NCBI RefSeq assembly: GCF_963678635.1 | Contig: NC_087066.1 | Span: 5,609,954-5,673,953 of the forward strand | Length of the DNA: 64,000 nt | Reading direction: 5' to 3' | Source: Symsagittifera roscoffensis | Taxonomy: Eukaryota; Xenacoelomorpha; Acoela; Convolutidae | Shown here: one piece after another, positions 1 through 11,122 of the stretch | Layout of the letters: every line of letters starts with the position of its first letter | Numbering within the stretch: position 1 is the stretch's first letter | Program-made: the position numbers and the translations under genes | Notes under the pieces: model-generated | Database searches by the model: none | What the model was told of the DNA's origin: nothing | Seen by the model: only the letters and a program-made list of their open reading frames with translations

Positions 1-1214
1 AATCTCCAATCATCTGATTCGATGTCAGACGCCTTATCCGTTAGGCCATGCGGCCATTGAATGGTTTTCGAAATGGGTAGATTTTAAATGCTCTGGCTGT
101 TGTTGTTTTACTGCTTGCTTGAGCAATTTTTCTGAAGCATTAGCTAGCGTAGAAGTTCCTTGCTGTCAATCATTATGTTTTATCTGCTGTGCGTTATCTG
201 AATTTACCTTCTCAAAAAATGAAAAGTCGACCACAGAGGGATTCGAACCCCCAATCTTCTGCTTCGAAGTCTGACGCCTTATCCGTTAGGCCATGCTGCC
301 GTTGGAAGGTTTTCGAAATGGGTAGATTTAAAAAGCTCTGGATGCCGTTGTTTTACTGCTAAGATGAGCAAATTTTTGGGAAAATTTAGTTAGCGCAGAA
401 GTATTTTGCTGTCAATCATGATGTTTTTATCTGGTGTGCATAATCGGAAATTACCTTCTCAAAAAATGAAAATTCGACCACAGAGGGATTCGAACCCCAA
501 TCTTCTGATTCGAAGTCAGACGCCTTATCCGTTAGGCCATGAGGCCAATGAAAGGTTTTCGAAATGGGTAGATTTAAAATGCTCTGGCTGTTGTTGTTTT
601 ACTGCTTGCATGAGCAAATTTTTTGGAAATATTAGCTAGCGGAGAAGTTCCTTGCTGTCAATCATTATGTTTTATCTGCTGTGCGTTATCTGAATTTATC
701 TTCTCAAAAAAATGAAAAGTCGACCACAGAGGGATTCGAACCACAAATATTCTGATTCGAAGTCAGACGCCTTATCCGTTAGGCCATGCGGCCGTTGGAA
801 GCTTTTCGAAATGGGTAGATTTAAAATGCTCTGGCTGTTGTTGTTTTACTGTTTGCATGAGCAAATTTTTCTGAAATAATAGCTAGCGGAGAAGTTCCTT
901 GCTGTCAATCATGATGTTTTTATCTGGTGTGCATAATCGGAAATTACCTTCTCAAAAAATGAAAAGTCGACCACAGAGGGATTCGAACCCCCAATCTTAT
1001 GATTCGAAGTCAGACGCCTTATCCGTTAGGCAATGAGGCCATTGAAAGGTTTTCGAAATGGGTAGATTTAAAATGCTCTGGCTGTTGTTGTTTTACTGCT
1101 TGCATGAGCAAGTTTTTCTGAAATATTAGCTAGCGGAGAAGTTCCTTGCTGTCAATCATGATGTTTTTATCTGCTGCGCGTTATCTGAATTTACCTTCTC
1201 AAAAAATGAAAAGT

Positions 1215-1308
1215 CGACCACAGAGGGATTCGAACCACAAATCTTCTGATTCGAACCACAAATCTTCTGATTCGAAGTCAGACGCCTTATCCGTTAGGCC
1301 ATGCGGCC
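1215..1308 (-). pseudogene. tRNA-like copy with internal 21-bp duplication
   Basis: 94 nt instead of 73. The segment from the T-loop gattcgaa to the anticodon-loop gattcgaa is repeated once (start near 1229 and 1250). The two identical 8-mers explain it as slippage or unequal exchange. Confidence 0.75.
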
Positions 1309-2221
1309 GTTGGAAGGTTTTCGAAATGGGTAGATTTAAAATGCTGTGGCTGTTGTTGTTTTACTGCTTGCATGAGCAAATTTTTCTGAAATATTAGCTA
1401 GCGGAGAAGTTCCTTGCTGTCAATCATGATGTTTTTATCTGCTGCGCGTTATCTGAATTTACCTTCTCAAAAAATGAAAAGTCGACCACAGAGGGATTCG
1501 AAATCCAATCTTCTGATTCGATGTTAGACGCCTTATCCGTTAGGCCATGCGGCCGCTGAAAGGTTTTCAAAATGGGTAGATTTAAGATGCTCTGGATGCC
1601 GTTGTCTTACTGCTAAGATGAGCAAATTTTTGGGAAAATTTAGTTAGCGCAGAAGTTTTTTGCTGTCAATCATGATGTTTTTATCTGGTGTGGATAATCG
1701 GAAATTACCTTCTCAAAAAATGAAAATTCGACCATAGAGTGATTGGAACCTCCAATCTTCTGATTCGAAGTCAGACGCCTTATCCGTTAAGCCATTCGGC
1801 CATTGAAAGGTTTCGAAATGGGTAGATTTAAACTGCTCTGGCTGCCGTTGTTTTACTGCTAAAATGAGCAAATTTTTTTGAAACATTACTTAGCGGAGAA
1901 GTTCCTTGCTATCAATCATGATGTTTTCAACCGCTGTGCTTAATCCGAAATAACCTTCTCAAGAAATGAAAATTCGACCACAGTGGGTTTCGAACTCCCA
2001 ATTTTTTTATTCGAAGTCAGACGCCTTATCCGTTAGGCCATGCTGCCGTTGGAAGGTTTTCGAAATGGGTAGATTTAAAAAGCTCTGGATGCCGTTGTTT
2101 TACTGCTAAGATGAGCAAATTTTTGGGAAAATTTAGTTAGCGCAGAAGTATTTTGCTGTCAATCATGATGTTTTTATCTGGTGTGCATAATCGGAAAATA
2201 CCTTCTCAAAAAATGAAAATT

Positions 2222-2294
2222 CGACCACAGAGGGATTCGAACCCCCAATCTTCTGATTCGAAGTCAGACGCCTTATCCGTTAGGCCATGCGGCC
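2222..2294 (-). tRNA. tRNA-Arg-TCG: tRNA-Arg (anticodon TCG), exact consensus copy
   Basis: Carries arginine to CGA codons in cytosolic translation. On the minus strand: acceptor GGCCGCA pairs with TGTGGTC (with G-U at 2-71 and 5-68); D stem GCCT/AGGC; anticodon stem TCTGA/TCAGA around loop CTTCGAA, giving anticodon TCG; variable region AGATT; T stem GGGGG/CCCTC around TTCGAAT; discriminator G. A box TGGCCTAACGG and B box GGTTCGAATCC fit the eukaryotic internal Pol III promoter. There is no intron and no encoded CCA. TTTTAAAT lies about 30 nt upstream and a T4 run just downstream. ArgRS elements seen are C35 and G73. It is the only exact copy in the first 5.5 kb. Confidence 0.93.
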
Positions 2295-2713
2295 GTTGGA
2301 AGGTTTTCGAAATGGGTAGATTTAAAATGCTCTGGCTGTTGTTGTTTTACTGCTTGCATGAGCAAATTTTTCTGAAATATTAGCTAGCGGAGAAGTTCCT
2401 TGCTGTCAATCATTATGTTTTATCTGCTGCGCGTTATCTGAATTTACCTTCTCAAAAAATGAAAAGTCGACCACAGAGGGATTCGAAACCCAATCTTCTG
2501 ATTCGAAGTTAGACGCCTTATCCGTTAGGCCATGCGGCCGCTGAAAGGTTTTCAAAATGGGTAGATTTAATATGCTCTGGATGCCGTTGTCTTACTGCTA
2601 AGATGAGCAAATTTTTGGGAAAATTTAGTTAGCGCAGAAGTTTTTTGCTGTCAATCATGATGTTTTTATCTGGTGTGCATAATCGGAAATTACCTTCTCA
2701 AAAAATGAAAAGT

Positions 2714-2785
2714 CGACCACAGAGGGATTCGAAACCCAATCTTCTGATTTGAAGTTAGACGCCTTATCCGTTAGGCCATGCGGCC
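2714..2785 (-). pseudogene. tRNA-like copy with anticodon TCA, 72 nt
   Basis: Loop CTTCAAA plus A30, and one base missing from the T stem (plus strand gaaacccaat). Confidence 0.55.
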
Positions 2786-3449
2786 GCTGAAAGGTTTTCA
2801 AAATGGGTAGATTTAATATGCTCTGGATGCCGTTGTCTTACTGCTAAGATGAGCAAATTTTTGGGAAAATTTAGTTGGCGCAGAAGTTTTTTGCTGTCAA
2901 TCATGATGTTTTTATCTGGTGTGCATAATCGGAAATTACCTTCTCAAAAAATGAAAATTCGACCACAGAGGGATTGGAACCTCCAATCTTCTGATTCGAA
3001 GTCAGACGCCTTATCCGTTAAGCCATTCGGCCATTGAAAGGTTTCGAAATGGGTAGATTTAAACTGCTCTGGCTGCCGTTGTTTTACTGCTAAAATGAGC
3101 AAATTTTTTTGAAATATTACTTAGCGGAGAAGTTCCTTGCTATCAATCATGATGTTTTCAACCGCTGTGCCTAATCCGAAATAACCTTCTCAAGAAATGA
3201 AAATTCGACCACAGTGGGTTTCGAACTCCCAATTTTTTTATTCGAAGTCAGACGCCTTATCCGTTAGGCCATGCTGCCGTTGGAAGGTTTGCGAAATGGG
3301 TAGATTTAAAAAGCTCTGGATGCCGTTGTTTTACTGCTAAGATGAGCAAATTTTTGGGAAAATTTAGTTAGCGCAGAAATATTTTGCTGTCAATCATGTT
3401 TTTATCTGGTGTGCATAATCGGAAAATACGTTCTCAAAAAATGAAAATT

Positions 3450-3522
3450 CGACCACAGAGGGATTCGAACCCCCAATCTTCTGATTTGTAGTCAGACGCC
3501 TTATCCGTTAGGCCATGAGGCG
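3450..3522 (-). pseudogene. tRNA-like copy with anticodon ACA
   Basis: Loop CTACAAA. The T arm and B box are consensus; the acceptor 5' side is changed (CGCCTCA), breaking pairing. ACA would match the cysteine codon UGU. Confidence 0.5.
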
Positions 3523-3670
3523 ATTGAAAGGTTTTCGAAATGGGTAGATTTAAAATGCTCTGGCTGTTGTTGTTTTACTGCTTGCATGAGCAATTTTTTC
3601 TGAAATATTAGCTAGCGGAGAAGTTCCTTGCTGTCAATCATTATGTTTTATCTGCTGCGCGTTATCTGAA

Positions 3671-5530
3671 CTTACCTTCTCAAAAAATGAAAAGTCGACC
3701 ACAGAGGGATTCGAAACCCAATTTTCTGATTCGAAGTTAGACGCCTTATCTGTTAGGCCGTGCGGCCGTTGAAATGTTTTTCAAAATGGGTAGATTTAAG
3801 ATGCTCTGGATGCCGTTGTTTTACTGCTAAGATGAGCAAATTTTTGTTAAAATTTAGTTAGCGCAGAAGTATTTTGCTGTCAATCATGATGTTTTTATCT
3901 GGTGTGCATAATCGGAAATTACCTTCTCAAAAAATGAAAATTCGACCAAAGAGGGATTGGAACCTCCAATCTTCTGATTCGAAGTCAGACGCCTTATCCG
4001 TTAAGCCATTTGGCCATTGAAATGTTTCGAAATGGGTAGACTTAAAATGCTCTGGCTGCCGTTGTTTTACTGCTAAGATGAGCAAATTTTTTTGAAAAAT
4101 TACGTAGCGGAGAAGTTCCTTGCTATCAATCATGATGATTTAACCGCTGTGCCTAATCCGAAATAACCTTCTCAAGAAATGAAAATTCGACCACAGTGGG
4201 TTTCGAACTCCCAATTTTTTTATTCGAAGTCAGACGCCTTATCCGTTAGGCCATGCGACTGTTGGAAAGTGTCGAAATGTGTAGATTTGAAATGCTCAAG
4301 ATGGCGTTGTTTTCCTTCTTGGATGAGCAAATTTTTCTGAAACATTAGCTAGCGGAGAAGTTCCTTGCTGTCAATCACTATTTTTTATCTACTGTGCGTT
4401 ATCTGAATTTATCTTTTCAAAAAATGAAAAGTCGACCACAGAGGGATTCGAACTCCGATTCTGCCGTTTCGAAGTCAGACGCCTTATCCGTTAAGCCATG
4501 CGGCCGTTAGGTTTTCGAAATGGGTAGATTTAAAATGCTCTGGATGCCGTTGTTGTCCTGCTTAGATGAGCAAATTTTTCTGAAACATTAGCTAGCGGAG
4601 AAGTTCCTTGCTGTCAATCATTATGTTTCATCTGCTGTGCCGTATCTGAATTTACCTTCTCAAAAAATGAAAAGTCGACCACAGAGGGATTCGAAACCCA
4701 ATTTTCTGATTCGAAGTTAGACGCCTTATCTGTTAGGCCGTGCGGCCGTTGAAATGTTTTTCAAAATGGGTAGATTTAAGATGCTCTGGATGCCGTTGTT
4801 TTACTGCTAAGATGAGCAAATTTTTGTTAAAATTTAGTTAGCGCAGAAGTATTTTGCTGTCAATCATGATGTTTTTATCTGGTGTGCATAATCGGAAATT
4901 ACCTTCTCAAAAAATGAAAATTCGACCAAAGAGGGATTGGAACCTCCAATCTTCTGATTCGAAGTCAGACGCCTTATCCGTTAAGCCATTTGGCCATTGA
5001 AATGTTTCGAAATGGGTAGACTTAAAATGCTCTGGCTGCCGTTGTTTTACTGCTAAGATGAGCAAATTTTTTTGAAAAATTACGTAGCGGAGAAGTTCCT
5101 TGCTATCAATCATGATGATTTAACCGCTGTGCCTAATCCGAAATAACCTTCTCAAGAAATGAAAATTCGACCACAGTGGGTTTCGAACTCCCAATTTTTT
5201 TATTCGAAGTCAGACGCCTTATCCGTTAGGCCATGCGACTGTTGGAAAGTGTCGAAATGTGTAGATTTGAAATGCTCAAGATGGCGTTGTTTTCCTTCTT
5301 GGATGAGCAAATTTTTCTGAAACATTAGCTAGCGGAGAAGTTCCTTGCTGTCAATCACTATTTTTTATCTACTGTGCGTTATCTGAATTTATCTTTTCAA
5401 AAAATGAAAAGTCGACCACAGAGGGATTCGAACTCCGATTCTGCCGTTTCGAAGTCAGACGCCTTATCCGTTAAGCCATGCGGCCGTTAGGTTTTCGAAA
5501 TGGGTAGATTTAAAATGCTCTGGATGCCGT
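3671..5530 (-). repeat. Four-unit duplication, offset 980 bp
   Basis: About 880 bp from 3671 to 4550 recurs at 4651-5530 with no difference that I could find by eye, including rare marks such as gttaaaattta and tgatgatttaacc. The tRNA copies at 3696, 3943, 4188 and 4433 correspond to 4676, 4923, 5168 and 5413. Confidence 0.85.
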
Positions 5531-5655
5531 GTTTTACTGCTAAGATGAGCAAATTTTTGGAAAAATTTAGTTGGCGCAGAAGTTTTTTGCTGTCAATCAT
5601 GATGTTTTTATCTGGTGTGCATAATCGGAAATTACCTCCTCAAAAAATGAAAATT

Positions 5656-5728
5656 CGACCACAGAGGGATTCGAACCCCCAATCTTCTGATTCGAAGTCA
5701 GACGCCTTATCCGTTACGCCATGCGGCC
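5656..5728 (-). tRNA. tRNA-Arg (TCG)-like, D-stem mismatch
   Basis: One change turns the D stem from GCCT to GCGT (G12-G23 mismatch) and alters the A box to TGGCGTAACGG. The rest is consensus. Marks the start of the 3.42-kb duplicated block. Confidence 0.7.
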
Positions 5729-6885
5729 TTTGAAAGGTTTTCGAAATGGGTAGATTTAAACTGTTCTGGCTTCCATTGTTTTACTGCTTGGATGAGCAAA
5801 TTTTTCTGAAACATTAGCTAGCGGAGAAGTTCCTTGCTGTCAATCATTATGTTTTATCTGCTGTGCGTTATCTGAATTTATCTTCTCAAAAAAATGAAAA
5901 GTCGACCACAGAGGGATTCGAACCACAAATCTTCTGATTCGAAGTCAGACGCCTTATCCGTTAGGCCATGCGACCGTTGGAAGGTTTTCGAAATGGGTAG
6001 ATTTAAAATGCTCTGGATGCCGTTGTTTTACTGCTAAGATGAGCAAATTTTCGGGAAAATTTTGTTAGCGCAGAAGTTTTTTGCTGTCAATCATGATGTT
6101 TTTATCTGTTGTGCATAATCGGAAATTACCTTCTCAAAAAATAAAAAAATTGACCACAGAGGGAGTCGAACCCCCAATCTTCTGATTCGAAGTCAGACGC
6201 CTTATCCGTTAATCCATTGGGCCATTGAAATGTTTTCGAAATGGGTAGATTTAAAACGCTCTGGCTGCCGTTGTTTTACTGCTAAGATGAGCAAATTTTT
6301 TTGAAAAATTACTTAGCGGAGAAGTTCCTTGCTGTCAATCATGATGTTTTTATCTGCTCTGCATATTCCGAAATTACCTTGTCAAAAATTGAAAAGTGGA
6401 CCACAGAGGGATTCCAACCCCCAATCTTCTGATTCGAAGTCAGACGACTTATCCGTAAGGCCATGCGGCCGTTGGGAGGTTTTCGAAATGTGTAGATTTG
6501 AAATGCTCAAGATGCCGTTGTTGTCCTGCTTAGATGAGCAAATTTTTCTGAAACATTAGCTAGCGGAGAAGTTCCTTGCTGTCAATCATTATGTTTCATC
6601 TGCTGTGCCGTATCTGAATTTACCTTCTCAACAAATGAAAAGTCGACCACAAGGGATTCGAAGCCCCAATCTTCTGATTCGAAGTCAGACGCCTTATCCG
6701 TTAGGCCATGCGGCCGTTGGAAGCTTTTCGAAATGGGTAGATTTAAAATGCTCTGGATGCCGTTGTTTTACTGCTAAGATGAGCAAATTTTTGGGAAAAT
6801 TTAGCGCTGTAGTTTTTTGCTGTCAATCATGATGTTCTTATCTGGTGTGCATAATCGGAAATTACCTTCTCAAAAAATGAAAAGT

Positions 6886-6958
6886 CGACCACAGAGGGAT
6901 TCGAACCCCCAAACTTCTGATTCGAAGTCAGACGCCTTATCCATTAGGCCATGCGGCC
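6886..6958 (-). tRNA. tRNA-Arg-TCG: tRNA-Arg (TCG), AATGG D-loop variant
   Basis: Two differences from consensus: D loop AATGG instead of AACGG, and variable region AGTTT instead of AGATT. Neither touches a helix and both promoter boxes remain. AATGG is the form usual in animal tRNA-Arg(TCG). Probably functional. Confidence 0.88.
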
Positions 6959-7117
6959 AATGCAAGTATTTCGAAATGGGTAGATTTAAAATGCTCTGGC
7001 TGCCGTTGTTTTACTGCTTGCATGAGTAAATTTTTCTGAAACATTAGCTAGCGGAGAAGTTCCTTGCTGTCAATCATTATGTTTTATCTGCTGTGCGTTA
7101 TCTGAATTTACCTTCTC

Positions 7118-7129
7118 AAAAAATGAAAA
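7118..7129 (-). terminator. Pol III terminator: T4 then T6 (exemplar)
   Basis: On the minus strand the tRNA is followed after three bases by TTTT (7126-7129) and then TTTTTT (7118-7123). Runs of four or more T are standard Pol III terminators. Units whose plus strand reads caagaaatg instead of caaaaaatg lose the second run and keep only T4. Confidence 0.75.
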
Positions 7130-7131
7130 GT

Positions 7132-7204
7132 CGACCACAGAGGGATTCGAACCCCCAATCTTCTGATTCGAAGTCAGACGCCTTATCCGTTAGGCCATGC
7201 GGCC
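7132..7204 (-). tRNA. tRNA-Arg-TCG: tRNA-Arg (TCG), exact consensus copy
   Basis: All 73 nt match the consensus. Fifth member of the seven-unit block starting at 6151. It is flanked on both sides by copies of the AATGG D-loop variant. The upstream TATA-like motif is at 7230-7237; T6 and T4 runs follow the gene at 7118-7123 and 7126-7129. Confidence 0.93.
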
Positions 7205-7229
7205 GTTGGAAGCTTTTCGAAATGGGTAG

Positions 7230-7237
7230 ATTTAAAA
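7230..7237 (-). promoter_or_regulatory. Upstream TTTTAAAT element, TATA-like (exemplar)
   Basis: On the minus strand TTTTAAAT occupies -33 to -26 relative to the first base of the tRNA at 7204. The same motif at the same spacing occurs in nearly all A-type units. In B-type units it reads TTTCAAAT, and in the 56-60 kb units TTTTAAAC. Upstream AT-rich elements near -30 help place TFIIIB at tRNA genes in several eukaryotes. A role here is inferred from position and retention. Confidence 0.5.
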
Positions 7238-7374
7238 TGCTCTGGATGCCGTTGTTTTACTGCTAAGATGAGCAAATTTTTGGGAAAATTTAGCGCTGTA
7301 GTTTTTTGCTGTCAATCATGATGTTCTTATCTGGTGTGCATAATCGGAAATTACCTTCTCAAAAAATGAAAAGT

Positions 7375-7447
7375 CGACCACAGAGGGATTCGAACCCCCA
7401 AACTTCTGATTCGAAGTCAGACGCCTTATCCATTAGGCCATGCGGCC
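7375..7447 (-). tRNA. tRNA-Arg-TCG: tRNA-Arg (TCG), AATGG D-loop variant
   Basis: Same two differences as 6886-6958, which lies 489 bp earlier (a local two-unit duplication). All helices pair. Confidence 0.88.
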
Positions 7448-7622
7448 ATTGCAAGTATTTCGAAATGGGTAGATTTAAAATGCTCTGGCTGCCGTTGTTT
7501 TACTGCTTGCATGAGTAATTTTTTTTCTGAAACATTAGCTAGCGGAGAAGTTCCTTGCTGTCAATCATTATGTTTTATGTGCTGTGCGTTATCTGAATTT
7601 ACCTTCTCAAAAAATGAAAAGT

Positions 7623-7695
7623 CGACCACAGAGGGATTCGAACCCCCAATCTTCTGATTCGAAGTCAGACGCCTTATCCGTTAGGCCATGCGGCC
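7623..7695 (-). tRNA. tRNA-Arg-TCG: tRNA-Arg (TCG), exact consensus copy
   Basis: Exact 73-nt match; last member of the first seven-unit block. Its upstream flank reads TTTTAAAACCC in place of the usual TTTCGAAAACC, a marker shared with the equivalent copies at 11050 and 16186. Confidence 0.93.
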
Positions 7696-8117
7696 GTTGG
7701 AAGGGTTTTAAAATGGGTAGATTTAAAATGCTCTGGATGCCGTTGTTTTACTGCTAAGATGAGCAATACTTTGGGAAAATTTAGTTAGCGCAGAAGTTTT
7801 TTGCTGTCAATCATGATGTTTTTATCTGTTGTGCATAATCGGAAATTACCTTCTCAAAAAATAAAAAAATTGACCACAGAGGTAGTCGAACCCCCAATCT
7901 TCTGATTCGAAGTCAGACGCCTTATCCGTTAGCCCATTCGGCCATTGAAATGGTTTCGAAATGGGTAGATTTAAAACGCTCTGGCTGCCGTTGTTTTACT
8001 GCTAAGATGAGCAAATTTTTTTGAAAAATTACTTAGCGGAGAAGTTCCTTGCTGTCAATCATGATGTTTTTATCTGCTCTGCATATTCCGAATTTACCTT
8101 GTCAAAAAATGAAAAGT

Positions 8118-8169
8118 GGACCACAGAGGGATTCGAACCCCCAATCTTCTGATGTAAGGCCATGCGGCC
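8118..8169 (-). pseudogene. tRNA-like copy lacking the anticodon
   Basis: 52 nt: 21 bases running from inside the anticodon loop through the anticodon stem to the D arm are deleted. Acceptor, T arm and B box remain. Duplicate at 11545-11596. Confidence 0.75.
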
Positions 8170-8584
8170 GTTGGGAGGTTTTCGAAATGTGTAGATTTGA
8201 AATGCTCAAGATGCCGTTGTTGTCCTGCTTAGATGAGCAAATTTTTCTGAAACATTAGCTAGCGGAGAAGTTCCTTGCTGTCAATCATTATGTTTCATCT
8301 GCTGTGCCGTATCTGAATTTACCTTCTCAACAATTGAAAAGTCGACCACAAGGGATTCGTAGCCCCAATCTTCTGATTCGAAGTCAGACGCCTTATCCGT
8401 TAGGCCATGCGGCCGTTGGAAGCTTTTCGAAATGGGTAGATTTAAAATGCTCTGGATGCCGTTGTTTCACTGCTAAGATGAGCAAATTTTTGGGAAAATT
8501 TAGCGCTGTAGTTTTTTGCTGTCAATAATGATGTTCTTATCTGGTGTGCATAATCGGAAATTACCTTCTCAAAAAATGAAAAGT

Positions 8585-8657
8585 CGACCACAGAGGGCTT
8601 CGAACCCCCAAACTTCTGATTCGAAGTCAGACGCCTTATCCATTAGGCCATGCGGCC
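8585..8657 (-). tRNA. tRNA-Arg-TCG: tRNA-Arg (TCG), AATGG variant with T-loop change
   Basis: The AATGG/AGTTT variant plus G at T-loop position 60 (B box GGTTCGAAGCC). The homologue at 12012 lacks this change, so it is recent. Confidence 0.75.
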
Positions 8658-8830
8658 AATGCAAGTATTTCGAAATGGGTAGATTTAAAATGCTCTGGCT
8701 GCCATTGTTTTACTGCTTGCATGAGTAAATTTTTCTGAAACATTAGCTAGCGGAGAAGTTCCTTGCTGTCAATCATTATGTTTTATCTGCTGTGCGTTAT
8801 CTGAATTTACCTTCTCAAAAAATGAAAAGT

Positions 8831-8903
8831 CGACCACAGAGGGATTCGAACCCCCAATCTTCTGATTCGAAGTTAGACGCCTTATCCGTTAGGCCATGCG
8901 GCC
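8831..8903 (-). tRNA. tRNA-Arg (TCG)-like, anticodon-stem mismatch
   Basis: One change, G30 to A, gives an A-C mismatch beside the anticodon loop. Promoter boxes are intact, so transcription is plausible even if the product is weak. Confidence 0.75.
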
Positions 8904-9077
8904 GTTGGAAGCCTTTCGAAATGGGTAGATTTAAAATGCTCTGGATGCCGTTGTTTTACTGCTAAGATGAGCAAATTTTTGGAAAAAATTAGTTGGCGCA
9001 GAAGTTTTTTGCTGTCAATCATGATGTTTTTATCTGGTGTGCATAATCGGAAATTACCTCCTCAAAAAATGAAAATT

Positions 9078-9150
9078 CGACCACAGAGGGATTCGAACCC
9101 CCAATCTTCTGATTCGAAGTCAGACGCCTTATCCGTTACGCCATGCGGCC
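9078..9150 (-). tRNA. tRNA-Arg (TCG)-like, D-stem mismatch
   Basis: Same single D-stem change as 5656-5728, offset 3422. Confidence 0.7.
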
Positions 9151-10312
9151 TTTGAAAGGTTTTCGAAATGGGTAGATTTAAACTGTTCTGGCTTCCGTTG
9201 TTTTACTGCTTGGATGAGCAAATTTTTCTGAAACATTAGCTAGCGGAGAAGTTCCTTGCTGTCAATCATTATGTTTTATCTGCTGTGCGTTATCTGAATT
9301 TATCTTCTCAAAAAAATGAAAAGTCGACCACAGAGGGATTCGAACCACAAATCTTCTGATTCGAAGTCAGACGCCTTATCCGTTAGGCCATGCGACCGTT
9401 GGAAGGTTTTCGAAATGGGTAGATTTAAAATGCTCTGGATGCCGTTGTTTTACTGCTAAGATGAGCAAATTTTCGGGAAAATTTTGTTAGCGCAGAAGTT
9501 TTTTGCTGTCAATCATGATGTTTTTATCTGTTGTGCATAATCGGAAATTACCTTCTCAAAAAATAAAAAAATTGACCACAGAGGGAGTCGAACCCCCAAT
9601 CTTCTGATTCGAAGTCAGACGCCTTATCCGTTAATCCATTGGGCCATTGAAATGTTTTCGAAATGGGTAGATTTAAAACGCTCTGGCTGCCGTTGTTTTA
9701 CTGCTAAGATGAGCAAATTTTTTTGAAAAATTACTTAGCGGAGAAGTTCCTTGCTGTCAATCATGATATGATGTTTTTATCTGCTCTGCATATTCCGAAA
9801 TTACCTTGTCAAAAATTGAAAAGTGGACCACAGAGGGATTCGAACCCCCAATCTTCTGATTCGAAGTCAGACGACTTATCCGTAAGGCCATGCGGCCGTT
9901 GGGAGGTTTTCGAAATGTGTAGATTTGAAATGCTCAAGATGCCGTTGTTGTCCTGCTTAGATGAGCAAATTTTTCTGAAACATTAGCTAGCGGAGAAGTT
10001 CCTTGCTGTCAATCATTATGTTTCATCTGCTGTGCCGTATCTGAATTTACCTTCTCAACAAATGAAAAGTCGACCACAAGGGATTCGAAGCCCCAATCTT
10101 CTGATTCGAAGTCAGACGCCTTATCCGTTAGGCCATGCGGCCGTTGGAAGCTTTTCGAAATGGGTAGATTTAAAATGCTCTGGATGCCGTTGTTTTACTG
10201 CTAAGATGAGCAAATTTTTGGGAAAATTTAGCGCTGTAGTTTTTTGCTGTCAATCATGATGTTCTTATCTGGTGTGCATAATCGGAAATTACCTTCTCAA
10301 AAAATGAAAAGT

Positions 10313-10385
10313 CGACCACAGAGGGATTCGAACCCCCAAACTTCTGATTCGAAGTCAGACGCCTTATCCATTAGGCCATGCGGCC
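10313..10385 (-). tRNA. tRNA-Arg-TCG: tRNA-Arg (TCG), AATGG D-loop variant
   Basis: Copy of 6886-6958 in the 3.42-kb duplication; all helices pair. Confidence 0.88.
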
Positions 10386-10558
10386 AATGCAAGTATTTCG
10401 AAATGGGTAGATTTAAAATGCTCTGGCTGCCGTTGTTTTACTGCTTGCATGAGTAAATTTTTCTGAAACATTAGCTAGCGGAGAAGTTCCTTGCTGTCAA
10501 TCATTATGTTTTATCTGCTGTGCGTTATCTGAGTTTACCTTCTCAAAAAATGAAAAGT

Positions 10559-10631
10559 CGACCACAGAGGGATTCGAACCCCCAATCTTCTGATTCGAAG
10601 TCAGAAGCCTTATCCGTTAGGCCATGCGGCC
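10559..10631 (-). tRNA. tRNA-Arg-TCG: tRNA-Arg (TCG), position 26 changed
   Basis: One change, G26 to T, between the D and anticodon stems. All stems pair. It is the duplicated copy of the exact gene at 7132, so the substitution arose after the 3.42-kb duplication. Confidence 0.82.
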
Positions 10632-10801
10632 GTTGGAAGCTTTTCGAAATGGGTAGATTTAAAATGCTCTGGATGCCGTTGTTTTACTGCTAAGATGAGC
10701 AAATTTTTGGGAAAATTTAGCGCTGTAGTTTTTTGCTGTCAATCATGATGTTCTTATCTGGTGTGCATAATCGGAAATTACCTTCTCAAAAAATGAAAAG
10801 T

Positions 10802-10874
10802 CGACCACAGAGGGATTCGAACCCCCAAACTTCTGATTCGAAGTCAGACGCCTTATCCATTAGGCCATGCGGCC
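10802..10874 (-). tRNA. tRNA-Arg-TCG: tRNA-Arg (TCG), AATGG D-loop variant
   Basis: Copy of 7375-7447 in the 3.42-kb duplication; all helices pair. Confidence 0.88.
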
Positions 10875-11049
10875 ATTGCAAGTATTTCGAAATGGGTAGA
10901 TTTAAAATGCTCTGGCTGCCGTTGTTTTACTGCTTGCATGAGTAAATTTTTTTCTGAAACATTAGCTAGCGGAGAAGTTCCTTGCTGTCAATCATTATGT
11001 TTTATGTGCTGTGCGTTATCTGAATTTACCTTCTCAAAAAATGAAAAGT

Positions 11050-11122
11050 CGACCACAGAGGGATTCGAACCCCCAATCTTCTGATTCGAAGTCAGACGCC
11101 TTATCCGTTAGGCCATGCGGCC
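11050..11122 (-). tRNA. tRNA-Arg-TCG: tRNA-Arg (TCG), exact consensus copy
   Basis: Exact match. It is the copy of 7623-7695 in the 3.42-kb duplication (offset 3427) and has the same flank marker. Confidence 0.93.

Larger units (their letters stand above)
1..5485 (-). pseudogene. Degenerate tRNA-Arg-like copies, 0-5.5 kb
   Basis: Copies not listed singly: 1-55 (cut by the window edge, A33), 228-300, 475-546, 721-793, 968-1040, 1483-1554, 1729-1801, 1975-2047, 2468-2539, 2960-3032, 3206-3278, 3696-3767, 3943-4015, 4188-4260, 4433-4505, 4676-4747, 4923-4995, 5168-5240, 5413-5485. All keep anticodon-loop TCG except that A33 appears at 1-55 and 1483. Common lesions are a missing T-stem base (72-nt copies), gaaccacaaat or gaacctccaat T stems, and gccattcgg acceptors. 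4433 and 5413 have a rebuilt anticodon stem (ctgccgtttcgaag). Confidence 0.75.

Noticed and set aside
4907-5113. Minus-strand open frames of 65-68 codons (also near 3927, 35379, 40398 and 59742)
   Set aside because: They read the tRNA-sense strand; they occur only in duplicated blocks and have no independent start context or family resemblance.
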